Origin: Sclerodactyla briareus
Lineage: Eukaryota; Echinodermata; Holothuroidea; Dendrochirotida; Sclerodactylidae
Length of the DNA: 64,000 nt
Direction of reading: 5' to 3'
Assembly (NCBI GenBank): GCA_026419785.1
Contig: JAODTK010005671.1
Coordinates: 62,001 to 126,000, forward strand
Below, in pieces: positions 56,601 through 58,328 of the stretch. Every line of letters starts with the position of its first letter. Position 1 is the first letter of the stretch. The notes under the pieces are model-generated. The model searched no databases, was not told the DNA's origin, and saw nothing but the letters and a program-made list of their open reading frames with translations. Made by a program: the position numbers and the translations under genes.

Positions 56601-58328
56601 CTGGTGACCTCAGACGACCTCTTTGACCTGAACCCAAACAATAGGGTTCATGTACTCATCATGGGGAACAACACACACTGAGTATGAGCTTCATTCATCC
56701 GGTGGGTCGAGTTATCGTGTTCACAAACAAAATTGGTGGCCAAAATTATTTACTTTTCACGATTTTATATTTTTGACCAATTCCCCCGACCTCTACCAAA
56801 AACAATAGGGTATCCTGTACTCCCCATAAGAAAGCTCCACACTAAATTGAACCCGCTACCAACCAATCTGGACTTATAATGTTCACAAGGTTTTCAGACT
56901 CTAACCTCAGGTGACCTCTCAATACCTCTGACCTACCCTAAAACAAGAGGGTTCATGTATACACATGGGGAACACACATACCAAGTATGAGCTTCATTCA
57001 TCCATCCTGAGGTTGATTATCGTGTTCACAACCCAAAATTGGACAAATTATTGACTTTCACACATTTCTTATTTTGACCAAAAATTCACCCCAGCCCTAT
57101 ACCAAACCAATAGAGTTCATGTTCTCCTCATAAGAAAAGCTACCACACCAAATTTGAACCCGATCAGACCAACCATTCTGGACTTATCATGTTCACCAGG
57201 TGTTTTCAGACTTTGACCTCTGGTGACCTCAATGACCTCTGACCTAACCCCAAAACAGTAGAGTACATGTACTCATCATGGGGAACACATACACCAAGTA
57301 TTAGCTTCACCATCCAGGTGGGTCCTTTATTTGTGTTCACAAGCCAGGCATCACACACATACACACCCATCACACACCATACACCCACACTGGCTGACTG
57401 CATAGATTCCCCGCCTTCGTCAGGATTAAACAAAAATAAGGCAAGGTCACATGAGGGGCACACTGGGGTCCTAATCTGCCACCCTTGTATAGGAACGGAC
57501 ACAGCTGGACGTCGACACATTGAATTAAAGAAGCTGGGGTGGCTGAAATTACTAACCTGCAAGAAACTGTTGCTGTCATAGATGAAGGACCAGCTAGCCT
57601 TGCTGAAAGTGAGGGTCACGTCCCAGCTCTGGTGGTGGTTCTCGAGGGGGTAGTTTATGCTCCGTCAACTGCCAGAATGAAAACACATATTATTACACTA
57701 ATTAGCAGAAACACAGGTAAACGGGCAGAAAATTAAATTGGTTGATACACTCGAGGAGACTTGCAAACATCCGTTTCCATCATCACCGAAATTTCTCCCT
57801 TGGGGTGTAGTGACTTGCAGTTGCGATGGTGAGGTCTTGGTCATCGCTTCATGGCTCCACTGTAAAGCAGTGGGACATTTAGTTTCCGGGTTCGTATCAA
57901 ATCTGCATACTCTCATCAGTCCGTTTGGTAGTCATGTTGAACATAACCTTCCACTTCTCCAGGTTCGAGGAAATGGACTGATCCTCCTTTTGGCAGTTCT
58001 GGGAGCAGGCTGGGTTGGTTTACACCCCATGAATATCATCTTATCACAAGTCAAGAAGAGAAGGTGGGTTAGCGCTGGTGCTCCCTCCAGGGTCACCTTC
58101 ATGAGCCTAACTTTGCTTCCCGAATCAGCAGAAATCAAACCAATCTAACTTGAGTCTCATTACCTCCAGTGTTTCACTCCTGATGACCTGTAAGGCCAGT
58201 TTTGGTGTTACCTCAGGACGACGCTGACCTCTGACCTTATTTACATATCCGATCGACCGACACGACCCACGCGGATCTTGCTCTCGACGTAGGAGCCCTT
58301 GTTGAACTCCCGGTGAAATTTGAGTTTC
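1717..58328 (-). CDS. BLTP1: BLTP1 (KIAA1109/tweek-like) bridge-like lipid transfer protein, internal part of gene, about 33 exons
   Basis: Exons in descending coordinate order match successive segments of BLTP1, a ~5,000-residue protein whose repeating beta-groove modules form a hydrophobic channel carrying phospholipids between the endoplasmic reticulum and other membranes. Loss of fly tweek disturbs synaptic vesicle recycling, and human mutations cause a developmental disorder (family knowledge). What the sequence shows is collinear homology in more than 20 exons with GT donors and AG acceptors. The first exons (N-terminal membrane anchor) lie beyond 64 kb and the C-terminal third lies before position 1. 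Frameshifts interrupt many exons, so no continuous reading frame exists in this assembly. Retained introns rule out a processed pseudogene. The family call is near certain by my reading; individual exon limits are less sure. Confidence 0.9.
2030..3262. other. Intron; no recognised element
   Basis: AT-rich intronic sequence. A 2,540-2,720 stretch with a minus-strand open frame (LSYLQHVMDVLKTFLGQLFG) is not matched to BLTP1 and has no clear splice sites. Nothing else is supported. Confidence 0.6.
3263..3611 (-). CDS. BLTP1: BLTP1 exon, probable, Ser/Pro-rich (KVTLFDTTPNLS)
   Basis: The block has exon-like GC content, ends at a consensus donor (GTAAGTGAG), and one frame reads HHHPTKVTLFDTTPNLSMSS then PSPHGHSPSPEKDRQRSL. 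The start fits BLTP1 GPRVTFNIQDTFPEE, followed by a disordered Ser-rich region. The acceptor CCCTCTAG at 3,612 is the best candidate but is weak. Several frames are open, so the exact reading is unsure. Confidence 0.5.
4590..4895. repeat. Two-copy tandem repeat, ~155 bp
   Basis: Two diverged copies each begin with CTC(T)CAAACACTGTGTC, then TTGAGCCG, ACTTGGCA, ATGGGTTCAA and end GCTAA-TTGCATAATT. The copies start near 4,617 and 4,771. The unit directly precedes the 4.9-5.5 kb array, sharing the GCTAATTTGCA phrase with it. Confidence 0.8.
4900..5495. repeat. ~225-bp tandem array carrying AGGTCA direct repeats
   Basis: Units start with AAAGTTGGTC-GATTTCC near 4,908, 5,128 and 5,353. Each unit contains two related halves (GGTAGGTGGGGACTA... 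and GTCGGTGTGGGACGAG...). Both halves hold AGGTCA-xxxx-AGGTCAAA, for example at 5,085-5,100 and 5,201-5,216. Further copies are degenerate. Confidence 0.88.
5716..5790. repeat. Short G-rich minisatellite
   Basis: About four copies of a 16-17 bp unit of the type GGGGGCCGATGTGTT. It lies inside a BLTP1 intron. Several open frames cross it without meaning. Confidence 0.8.
6485..6602 (-). CDS. BLTP1: BLTP1 exon, probable (KLEAR...CLKKKLFGW)
   Basis: A very good acceptor (CTATTTTCCTCTCATAAG) and a consensus donor (GTGAGTGTT) bound 118 bases. The frame RLSNLWEQSREKAPSGKLEA, RLREC, a stop, then ECLKKKLFGWANQ resembles the charged helical block of BLTP1 with IQRYQQLESVAVNDIRRDVRKKL. Between this exon and that at 11.0 kb, an entire conserved block (WTLNVLWKMCGIDVHMDPNIG in human) was not found. 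Confidence 0.5.
7650..9010. repeat. Diverged tandem repeat array, ~200-270 bp units
   Basis: Recurring phrases in the same order are CAGATAGACAGA, a TTACCTGATCAGAGAG-type phrase, AGCTCCCCTCC, GAGGTCAGATCTG and GGCAGTGGCC-TAT. Copies start near 7,660, 7,840, 8,140, 8,320 and 8,825. A different sequence (8,560-8,800) interrupts it and carries a GTGTGTCAG/CTGACGCACAC inverted repeat at about 8,735-8,768. Confidence 0.65.
9011..11000. other. Intron; no recognised element
   Basis: AT-rich with no recognised exon or repeat. The conserved BLTP1 block expected between the exons at 11.0 and 6.5 kb was looked for on the minus strand here and not found. The open plus-strand frames around 9.5-9.9 kb are not recognised. 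Confidence 0.5.
11001..11198 (-). CDS. BLTP1: BLTP1 exon, AAMILSLEVNDGQC and GMDDWYRG segment
   Basis: It reads SSGSKYDLETPAAMILS, LEVNDGQCPLSVICHQGVFN and, after a shift, KLPGGMDDWYRG. It corresponds to BLTP1 TGSALVLTIESTLITACSSE, GHFKNFCIRFADGFETSWDDW. The acceptor is GCAATTACAG and the donor a consensus GTGAGTGTG. Confidence 0.87.
12330..12640 (+). repeat. Solitary 305-bp-family monomer
   Basis: One diverged unit keeps ACCAAAATAATTAGGGTC, TATACCAAATTC, ATGACCTCTG, CCCCAAAACAACAGG and CCAAGTATGAGCTTGATCC in family order. It has no visible left or right terminal module, so it looks like a relic. Confidence 0.8.
12823..13056 (-). CDS. BLTP1: BLTP1 exon, LMVWMSYKVA and LFQLSVREVAICVPF segment
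   Basis: It begins LMVWMSYKVAYEQ (with one indel) and ends ATFLFQLSVREVAICVPFVQ THQ. The match is to BLTP1 AVLFWLNYKAAYDNW and GTLFLQLTVNDLGICLPITNTAQ. The linker (SQWKDSDDEGIIMGTAPSNS) is invertebrate-specific or variable. The acceptor is CGATCACAG and the donor GTTCGT. Confidence 0.92.
14049..14163 (-). CDS. BLTP1: BLTP1 exon, KQTFLVSLIKPCCHSGHMH segment
   Basis: The acceptor TTGCCAACAG is followed by GQPSEEPKANTWYKDLGKQT and FLVSLIKPCCHSGHMH, matching BLTP1 REEISGSSDREAVLITLNRPIVYAQPVAFDR. The donor is GTCAGTTG. It joins directly onto the next exon (ALIR then LMVWMSYK, human AFDRAVLFWLNYK). Confidence 0.83.
14451..14474. repeat. Poly-G run
   Basis: A run of more than 20 G, nearly uninterrupted. 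Its exact length is unreliable in any assembly. Confidence 0.95.
14862..15014 (-). CDS. BLTP1: BLTP1 exon, ALIELNLALGTLRN and AYFKTKVGL segment
   Basis: It reads HAKALIELNLALGTLRNTVF and, after a stop caused by an indel, SAYFKTKVGLTNSPK. These align with BLTP1 GKCQVDLNLALGQIVKHQVY and HQVAYFKTRIGLRNALRE. The acceptor is TTATTCAACAG and the donor GTGAGTTTTTT. Confidence 0.9.
16339..16476 (-). CDS. BLTP1: BLTP1 exon, GLQLTASAP and GTVELELSNK segment
   Basis: It reads LQLTASAPRRACS, then RLGTVELELSNKKDERGREY, matching BLTP1 FKGIQVTATTPSMRAVRFETGLIELELSNR. The acceptor is GTTCCCTTCAG; the donor GTTCCG is weak. One frameshift lies between the two conserved halves. Confidence 0.87.
17117..17175 (-). 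CDS. BLTP1: BLTP1 exon, tentative (NFDILKKELQNQL)
   Basis: After the acceptor CTCTACCACAG the frame reads NFDILKKELQNQLTPSLRE, helix-like and comparable with BLTP1 HLVFVQKVFMKEVNEVIQKV. The donor chosen is GTATCC, but the frame stays open some 20 bases further. The block before it (YYLQGNYLRCVAEVGSFEHN in human) is not visible and may have been lost to the minisatellite or to assembly error. Confidence 0.45.
17335..17466 (+). repeat. tRNA-derived SINE, family A (plus-strand copy)
   Basis: It begins TTGGCACAGTTGGTAGAGC (polymerase III A-box-like) and has a B-box-like GACTCCGGTCGAGTC about 45 bases on. The tail AAAAATGGTACCTG...CCTTCTCGGAGGGCGCT resembles the tail of the copies at 53.0 and 54.9 kb. 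Not a tRNA gene: it lacks a foldable cloverleaf and acceptor stem. Confidence 0.75.
17630..17820. repeat. Long duplicated segment, copy 1
   Basis: The stretch from CAGAGGTGCAACAACCTCTT to CATCCAAGCACAAGAAATAA recurs at 18,648-18,815, about 1,010 bases on. Identity is high apart from small indels. It marks the start of a higher-order unit of the minisatellite. Confidence 0.88.
17820..19360. repeat. ~67-bp minisatellite array, about 20 units
   Basis: The unit is roughly GATTGAGTAGGTTGGA, GGTCAGGTTGTGGTTACC, TGTGATACAATCCTC and TGTACAATCAGGATGT. Anchors recur about every 60-75 bp. It is interrupted at 18,648-18,815 by the second copy of the flanking duplicated segment. It fills the intron next to the exon at 19,398-19,545. 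Confidence 0.92.
18648..18815. repeat. Long duplicated segment, copy 2, inside the minisatellite
   Basis: Second copy of the segment at 17,630-17,820 (CGGCTAAAGCAGGA, GCAATATTTATAGGG, CTGGGCCAGAGCATCC). Its flanks are minisatellite units on both sides, which shows that the segment and part of the array were duplicated together. Confidence 0.88.
19398..19545 (-). CDS. BLTP1: BLTP1 exon, probable, abutting the 67-bp minisatellite
   Basis: The acceptor TTTTTTCTTCCAG is strong. The frame gives QSPLQQSPSLQISF and, with a shift, MVTSPATTV, resembling BLTP1 STIPPSASLNLPPVTMSGKY. The donor is probably GTGGAG at 19,397, though others are possible. The ~67-bp array begins about 40 bases downstream in the transcript sense. 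Confidence 0.55.
20022..20058. repeat. Poly-G tract
   Basis: An interrupted G tract, over 30 bases. Confidence 0.95.
20360..20640 (-). repeat. tRNA-derived SINE, family B
   Basis: On the minus strand TAGCCCATTCGGCAGTGC (A-box-like) is followed by GAGTTCGAATCCAC (a near-perfect B box), then a body with TACTCACGTGTGAAAATGGG and GGACCTTGTGAG and GGGAAGTCC. The body recurs at 47.17-47.33 kb. It lies next to a BLTP1 exon; part of it overlaps an open plus-strand frame that is not a gene. Confidence 0.8.
20672..20762 (-). CDS. BLTP1: BLTP1 exon, LRAHVLTFTWNEEGKIFA segment
   Basis: A clean 91-base exon reads LRAHVLTFTWNEEGKIFATI and PTHTLKFMAK, aligning with BLTP1 MRSHGMTGAQTRFTFELPNHRLRFTSK. The acceptor is TTCTTCTTGTAG and the donor GTAACT. 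A SINE-like repeat begins within 40 bases of its donor side. Confidence 0.9.
22138..22318 (-). CDS. BLTP1: BLTP1 exon, AKIGSISIQPPLLLSSY segment
   Basis: It starts GTPDKSEPPQRRGRVGVLNT and ends, one frame over, LAKVAKIGSISIQPPLLLSS YPIL at donor GTATGG. The end matches BLTP1 AMLDGIAIGAALLPSLKAEY. The acceptor is CTACTTTGCAG. The first half corresponds to a variable linker in the human protein. Confidence 0.8.
22913..23129 (-). CDS. BLTP1: BLTP1 exon, LFSVATIVVDVPWTFTVL segment
   Basis: It reads TIGSLTIDSPRLSGAMTSKE, then after one frameshift AHGLFSVATIVVDVPWTFTV and AGKKLAYRIGQLQ. This fits BLTP1 TVVKCSIAKSQALYSAQRGLKTNN, AAVFKVGAISINIPQHPATLH and SHQLSKQISDLIRQ. The acceptor is TCTTTCCTCAG and the donor GTAAGG. 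Confidence 0.87.
23781..23879 (-). CDS. BLTP1: Probable BLTP1 exon between two strong ones
   Basis: A strong polypyrimidine acceptor (TACTCTCTCCAG) and a consensus donor (GTAAGTTTTG) bound 99 bases. Two frames are open (YPGFVKKLPDISASLQSP or TESVHSIILSKTSKTEL), and a join of the two would resemble BLTP1 KDVLHQKMTETCATAHIGGVNIVLL only loosely. Position and splice signals are the main support. Confidence 0.5.
24846..25072 (-). CDS. BLTP1: BLTP1 exon, IGLSVTCTLGVDEL segment
   Basis: A single clean frame of 75 codons reads QTSEESSSQTTGVFLPASLE, then SIGLSVTCTLGVDELCVLAE and LAGLHLSGDYPSPHLYGAHG. It fits BLTP1 HVTLIVFGIGMVNRTHLEADIGGLTMESELKRIHGS. The donor GTAGTT follows CAACAAG. The acceptor CCCATCAAAAG is weak. 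No frameshift is needed. Confidence 0.9.
25856..26627 (-). CDS. BLTP1: BLTP1 exon, VVNMAILRLIIQVAQVI and CWQTMYHILQSY segment
   Basis: The core reads NIEVVLSIHFGTVLQVVNMA then ILRLIIQVAQVIKNFQRA and KTDLMLKN, matching BLTP1 ISQHVDMALVRLIHQFSTMIDDIKATQTDIKL. Further on, after a variable linker, come CWQTMYHILQSYQL and HVENENGEPVVHYK, matching ECWQNMYKLLNFYSLI and FENEQDNSSLTK. The acceptor is CATCTCTTTAG and the donor GTTAGC. The upstream portion (KEKHTKKLSRGRPSSGG) is poorly conserved. Confidence 0.92.
27119..27800 (-). CDS. BLTP1: BLTP1 exon, acidic linker plus IGNIEVIFKP segment (5' limit approximate)
   Basis: The 5' part is acidic and disordered (GLVCSEEEIDRLGTLDTEAG, NAENILDDFPSDGSALYGP). 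It is followed by SSLDDNTVEDNLSNEGVITI and SASATQIGNIEVIFKP, then KYFGLNNTKAK. The last part matches BLTP1 FPAVQLADAQVVFKPLLSHTG. The donor is GTCTCT, a weak one; the acceptor is not certain (27,800 is a guess). Several frameshifts occur. The next conserved block (TMPFCYRMYFGEHLSFSG in human) was not found between this exon and the next one. Confidence 0.8.
28070..28257 (-). CDS. BLTP1: BLTP1 exon, LSCQLILVLL and TTLENGARALLRQWK segment
   Basis: The exon reads NKNRYSKSGEAINSDLSCQL, ILVLLR, then after frame changes VLPVTTLENGARALLRQWK at donor GTCAGC. It fits BLTP1 SKYNRLTKVARFLQENPSCL and LPALVTLKKGLVALARQWMK. The acceptor is TTCTTCTTTTAG. Two or three indels fall in the central part. Confidence 0.9.
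28370..29463 (+). repeat. 305-bp-family tandem array B (left portion)
   Basis: It starts with the left-end module (TGGGAAATGT ... TGACAAATTTCCCATTTT at 28,379-28,438), followed by CAATAGGGTTCC and about four units with anchors near 28,640, 28,873, 29,190 and 29,457. Its last unit is cut by an insertion and resumes at 31,657. Confidence 0.9.
29470..29632. repeat. GACTCG-rich simple sequence at the left end of the transposon
   Basis: Repeats of GACTCGGACTCG interspersed with the palindrome GGACTCGAGTCC. Open frames across it (Asp-Ser repeats on plus, Ser-Glu repeats on minus) are artefacts. Confidence 0.85.
31085..31480. repeat. Dispersed repeat C, copy 1
   Basis: It shares an ordered set of phrases with 46,720-47,040: TCTTCTCGACTAG, AAGATATCGAGG, CAATCCCTACCTG, TTTACGTCCC, CCGAAGGACGATCA, CACTCCAGGACC and TACAGCCAC. 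It ends in GGAATTCGAACCCGGGACC, whose complement contains a polymerase III B box (GGGTTCGAATTCC). It may be a SINE on the minus strand. Its open frame is not a gene. Confidence 0.75.
31657..31815 (+). repeat. 305-bp-family array B (right portion with right-end module)
   Basis: The interrupted unit resumes (ACCATACCAAAGAATGAA, CTTCATCCAGGTGGGG, TTGAGGTATCGTGTTTGC). The right-end module follows: GGGCGTCACATACGTACACACA, then TTCCTCTGGGACTTTGCCAA. The order matches arrays A and C. Confidence 0.85.
32532..32713 (-). CDS. BLTP1: BLTP1 exon, LDFNLLTTASPALDSWL segment
   Basis: The frame LDFNLLTTASPALDSWLHSA followed by NLKFLLEKT, and after frameshifts MPVMTFMMAQAKDSQFKPEL, aligns closely with BLTP1 RQLNLLSTATPAVGAWL...LKSSLNKL...VMGCIMTEALENKSVHFP. 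The acceptor is CATTATCCAG and the donor GTGAAA. It is flanked on both sides by long repeat-bearing introns. Confidence 0.9.
32714..36139. other. Long BLTP1 intron(s); conserved block not found
   Basis: Apart from a degraded 305-bp-family array at 33.3-34.2 kb this is unremarkable AT-rich sequence. The human segment between the exons at 36.1 and 32.7 kb includes a conserved strand (WGWIMFECGLENLTIKGG) not located here. An open minus-strand frame at 35,510-35,764 is unrecognised. Confidence 0.5.
33300..34200 (+). repeat. Degraded 305-bp-family array
   Basis: Repeated phrases include ATGTTTACAAGGATTTCAGG, ACTCTGTTGAAC, CCCCAAAACATAGG, CAAGTATAAGCC and TATCATGTTTTTAAG. Three poorly conserved units are seen. 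It may be an old relative of the intact arrays. Confidence 0.65.
36140..36818 (-). CDS. BLTP1: BLTP1 exon, proline-rich linker plus PNVYLFQ segment (limits uncertain)
   Basis: After the acceptor CTCTCCCTCAG an open frame gives SNDLHSKPIEGVFTTPIPTP and a proline-rich stretch to GLTGILIDPLPG. Frame changes then give FETERPNVYLFQSP and VHLNVTSTIMAEGG, resembling BLTP1 TNVSIPKVNLCLLQAS and VTHVSLVALCFDRIATQ. The distal part (SPTGKGKSKGGEDGER, then LVITVTPF) is weakly conserved. A donor GTAGTTTG at 36,139 would end it. It could be two exons; many frameshifts make this the least tidy of the large exons. Confidence 0.6.
36997..37217 (-). pseudogene. LINE remnant, C-terminal end of ORF2
   Basis: The minus-strand frame contains ARKRGRPEDDMEKVVGDTEV and AANPARWRDGLRAVA. 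The (K)RGRP...W...AxxRxRW pattern is the usual last segment of many non-LTR retrotransposon polyproteins. It is about 72 codons, with no reverse transcriptase core. It sits in the intron between two BLTP1 exons, on the same strand. Confidence 0.6.
37819..37992 (-). CDS. BLTP1: BLTP1 exon, AVESAVSSLTGLHP segment
   Basis: It reads AVESAVSSLTGLHPGALWSS, then in another frame HAKNAAAEKAEWDRLVAV and SPSETKVTVTIH. The first part matches BLTP1 YIEAMVHCASTRHPAAIVDDLHAK. The acceptor is AATATTACAG and the donor GTAGGTAG. At least one frameshift separates the halves. Confidence 0.75.
39671..39778 (-). CDS. BLTP1: BLTP1 exon, VKVDIKGPINVMAEQ segment
   Basis: The acceptor TTTTGTACCAG is followed by RPRLCCGIGKAVKVDIKGPI and NVMAEQCSWMLPT, ending at donor GTATTG. 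It fits BLTP1 TRTTAIVEVKGTVDIVLTPLVAEALDRY. It lies immediately upstream of the exon carrying the rest of this helix-like stretch. One small frame adjustment is needed near the start. Confidence 0.75.
40095..40250 (+). repeat. Fragment of a 305-bp-family monomer
   Basis: The order AAGCTATATATTAAATTTTC, CAGATCAGGCCC, TTGGAATGTT, TGACCTCAGATGACCTTTG parallels the array units. It is a truncated relic. Confidence 0.65.
40467..42074 (-). CDS. BLTP1: BLTP1 large exon: RHFLRKHD, CGCHGGCLFF, then disordered acidic region
   Basis: This unusually long exon (about 1.6 kb) begins GGDVRLASCNAHSRSVKDGL and continues WLGAGSVFFGSLDVDLV and RAKRHFLRKHDTKSKRLWFL. A frameshift near 41,814 leads to DQCGCHGGCLFF. 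All these are near-diagnostic for BLTP1. The rest is Ser/Glu/Pro-rich and disordered, including SETISDSEYFSATEDQD, matching the human DSEAYFSAAEEFE block. It ends ESSSDEK at donor GTAGGG. The acceptor is TCCTCATCAG. Several human exons appear fused here, although a hidden short intron near 41.1-41.2 kb cannot be excluded. Confidence 0.92.
43881..44120 (-). CDS. BLTP1: BLTP1 exon, GQTHQLFLHV and KYRMTRLGL segment
   Basis: The frame PLSGQTHQLFLHVAADDMDD continues RPSTPKYCVHR; after frameshifts GDLKYRMTRLGLTGYATDVE runs to the donor GTAGGG. It matches BLTP1 WGQTFVFHVV...RPKSVIICQHG and DDLKYTMIRLAVDGADIYIVE. The acceptor is CTCCTGCAG. An open plus-strand frame over the same bases resembles VVHVICRNMEEQL, but this is a mirror artefact. 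Confidence 0.85.
44121..46005. other. BLTP1 intron; no recognised element
   Basis: AT-rich, with a poly-C tract at 45,233-45,244. The open frames are unsupported. Confidence 0.6.
46006..46050 (-). CDS. BLTP1: BLTP1 mini-exon, KVVASWRVLQSLIP
   Basis: A 45-base exon reading VKVVASWRVLQSLIP fits BLTP1 AKVTAPQLACLLEW and fills exactly the gap between the exons on either side. The acceptor is ATGAAGCAG and the donor GTAGGC. Because it is so short, the call depends on position and on the KV-x-A pattern. Confidence 0.5.
46361..46644 (-). CDS. BLTP1: BLTP1 exon, TVNVYTPTG and LSGVQL segment
   Basis: The first half, LLLRSTTVNVYTPTGD, fits BLTP1 LILSPLNVFVSDN. The second half, after a frame change, reads LSGVQLDACQVSGAGLPPED then VDVQLG, matching INLSGLQL...EGLPL...AWLIDVQAG. 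The donor is a consensus GTGAGG. The start at AATCAG (46,645) is the likely acceptor. Another AG, TCCTACAG at 46,529, is also possible, but the conserved TVNVY block lies upstream of it. Confidence 0.8.
46720..47040. repeat. Dispersed repeat C, copy 2
   Basis: Same ordered phrases as the copy at 31,085-31,480 (TCTTCTGACTAGGG, AGATTTCGAG, AACCTGTTTCCAG, GTTTACGTCCCTCCGAAAGG, CACTCCAGGACCAG, CCTCAGAACCCGGAGGAGC). It ends TGCTGGAATTCAATCCAG. The 116-codon open frame through it is a repeat artefact. Confidence 0.75.
47165..47335 (-). repeat. SINE family B, partial copy (body only)
   Basis: Shares with 20.36-20.52 kb the minus-strand order TACTCACCAGTTGTAAATGG, GGACCTTTTGAG and GGGAAGTCC. The tRNA-like head is not recognisable. 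Confidence 0.65.
47641..47677. repeat. (CA)n microsatellite
   Basis: A clean CA dinucleotide run of about 36 bases. Confidence 0.97.
48262..48431 (-). CDS. BLTP1: BLTP1 exon, NPLGLRHLDDTAL segment
   Basis: The exon starts KYLGVFQSITPFDG and continues INPLGLRHLDDTAL, then after a frameshift LNIDGIKGHLPV. This fits BLTP1 KENYFGE ... HPLALRPWDITVLVNLYKVHGRLPV. The acceptor is CATTCCATAG and the donor GTATGC. The human counterpart has a longer serine-rich linker between the two halves. Confidence 0.85.
48432..50853. other. BLTP1 intron containing a LINE remnant
   Basis: Two related short segments at 48,505-48,560 and 48,655-48,715 share ATTTCATA-AATGGGCCT-AGGCCCAA and AACACCCC. Otherwise only the LINE piece at 49.7-50.0 kb is recognised. 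Confidence 0.6.
49716..50020 (+). pseudogene. LINE remnant, end of reverse transcriptase ORF
   Basis: The frame LWNPYFAKGKLLIENLQRSA, then YFFKFSNVTTNRGHCLKLVV and FFSQRVINE, matches the usual tail of many LINE reverse transcriptases (VW.PY....LE..QR.AT...DFF.F......RGH..KL......FFSQRV...WN). It is truncated at the 5' end and ends in a stop. It is on the strand opposite to BLTP1. Confidence 0.8.
50854..51149 (-). CDS. BLTP1: BLTP1 exon, YCYHP and LQLEVDIGPLSLMAYGS segment
   Basis: One uninterrupted frame of about 98 codons runs from PTGVEAACAPVVAISVLYCY through HPVPLDKE to LLQLEVDIGPLSLMAYGSIV, ending QVAVAVK at donor GTAAGT. It matches the BLTP1 region from VECW...TIDYTWHPIYP to LHVEMELSPDSQITLYGP. 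The acceptor is CCCCCATTTAG. It is among the few exons without a frameshift and is a good anchor for homology searches. Confidence 0.92.
51937..52093 (-). CDS. BLTP1: BLTP1 exon, probable (LHDSYCERPCMATLEQ)
   Basis: After the acceptor CTCCTCCGCAG the frame gives MMYLHDSYCERPCMATLEQV and then, one frame over, QIESMKDSKRNVEGHNRQ before donor GTCAGT. It resembles the BLTP1 block with LFLPDCHPSKYSLFMLVKN, and sits between two better-supported exons. A frameshift near the middle is required. Identity is modest. Confidence 0.6.
52800..52900. repeat. Short repeat shared with 60.11 kb
   Basis: ACTTGCCGATCAGAGGATCG, ACCTATTCAAGGCAG and GGATGCAAACCTGAA parallel 60,113-60,175. In both places it precedes a SINE family A copy by about 40-130 bases. 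Confidence 0.6.
52925..53135 (-). repeat. tRNA-derived SINE, family A
   Basis: The complement has GGGCACAGTTGGTATAGG (A-box region), GGTTCCCGATTCC (B box) and the tail ending GGCAATTTGCAAGTTCCG and TACCCCCACCCCC. It aligns over its length with the copy at 54.84 kb. Confidence 0.85.
53229..53346 (-). CDS. BLTP1: BLTP1 exon, beta-strand segment after NWID
   Basis: The frame QWVPVLSEIPWTGSVILPF, continuing CGVRPDTIPIRVCA, matches the BLTP1 block around SLPFTDFVP and the following GEDVDLHLFLP. The donor is a consensus GTGAGTGAG. The acceptor is either CTGGTATTCAG or GATCCAG 21 bases further in; the second would avoid an in-frame TAA. About ten conserved residues between this exon and the previous one are unaccounted for. 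Confidence 0.75.
54034..54177 (-). CDS. BLTP1: BLTP1 exon, DWSS...QYNWID segment
   Basis: It reads SSDWSSKEERTADLCPF, then ICMNEFEIVVPINQYNWID plus RNGQEN after two frame corrections. This is one of the most diagnostic BLTP1 blocks (DWSS, a hydrophobic strand, NQ-x-NWID, QEN). The acceptor is CCCCTTAG and the donor GTGAGT. An extra A in the run near 54,080 breaks the frame between VPI and NQYNWID; another indel lies about 30 bases upstream in the transcript. Confidence 0.9.
54690..54800. repeat. Short tandem repeat with GGCCCCCAGTCC
   Basis: Three copies of a unit with CCCCCAGTCC and ACAAGG. It lies between BLTP1 exons. The open minus frame is not family-like. Confidence 0.6.
54843..55052 (-). 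repeat. tRNA-derived SINE, family A (best copy)
   Basis: On the minus strand: TTGGCACAACTGGTAGAGCG (A box), CCCTGGTTCGGGACATACCC (B box), then a ~130-base body with ATGTGCCTTCTAGCTGG and GCAAGTTGCCGTCTTGCATG. Total about 210 bases. Confidence 0.87.
55230..57450 (+). repeat. 305-bp-family tandem array C (complete, both ends present)
   Basis: The left-end module is at 55,236-55,303 (ACAATGGGAGATTGTC ... TGACAAATTTCCCATTTT). Seven units follow, anchors near 55,424, 55,727, 56,037, 56,359, 56,663, 56,970 and 57,279 (period ~303-322). The right-end module is at 57,335-57,440 (CATCACACACATACACAC, GACTGCATAGATTCC, TCGTCAGGATTAAAC). It sits in the intron between the BLTP1 exons at 57.6 and 54.1 kb. 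Confidence 0.95.
57214..57229. promoter_or_regulatory. DR4-type nuclear receptor motif inside array C
   Basis: TGACCT, CTGG, TGACCT, followed by CAA-TGACCT-C-TGACCT. Other array units carry the same DR4. It fits the consensus bound by heterodimeric nuclear receptors (AGGTCA half-sites with 4-base spacing). Whether it is bound is unknown. Confidence 0.45.
57557..57668 (-). CDS. BLTP1: BLTP1 exon, SWDVTLTFSKASWSFIY segment
   Basis: The translation INYPLENHHQSWDVTL followed by TFSKASWSFIYDSNSFLQ aligns with the BLTP1 stretch in which an aromatic-rich strand (TWQCELEVYKATYHFIFAQ in human) precedes the DWSS motif. The acceptor is TTCTGGCAG and the donor GTTAGT. One base appears to be missing just after the acceptor, which otherwise gives a stop. 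The exon directly follows, in transcript order, the intron that begins beyond the 305-bp array. Confidence 0.85.
58245..58328 (-). CDS. BLTP1: BLTP1 exon, GSYVES segment (most 5' exon recognised)
   Basis: The minus strand reads KLKFHREFNKGSYVESKIRV, which fits the BLTP1 segment containing GSYLEINIP. The acceptor is GGTTTGCAG and the donor is GTAAAT. The following segment, about 40 residues in the human protein, has no clear exon. A weak candidate with VRLMKVTLEG lies near 58,060-58,120. The match is short, so this exon is less certain than those downstream. Confidence 0.55.

Noticed and set aside
57932..58138. Possible BLTP1 exon (VRLMKVTLEGAPALTH)
   Set aside because: Resemblance to the expected segment is only a few residues and no donor follows at a suitable place. 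It is kept only as a weak candidate.
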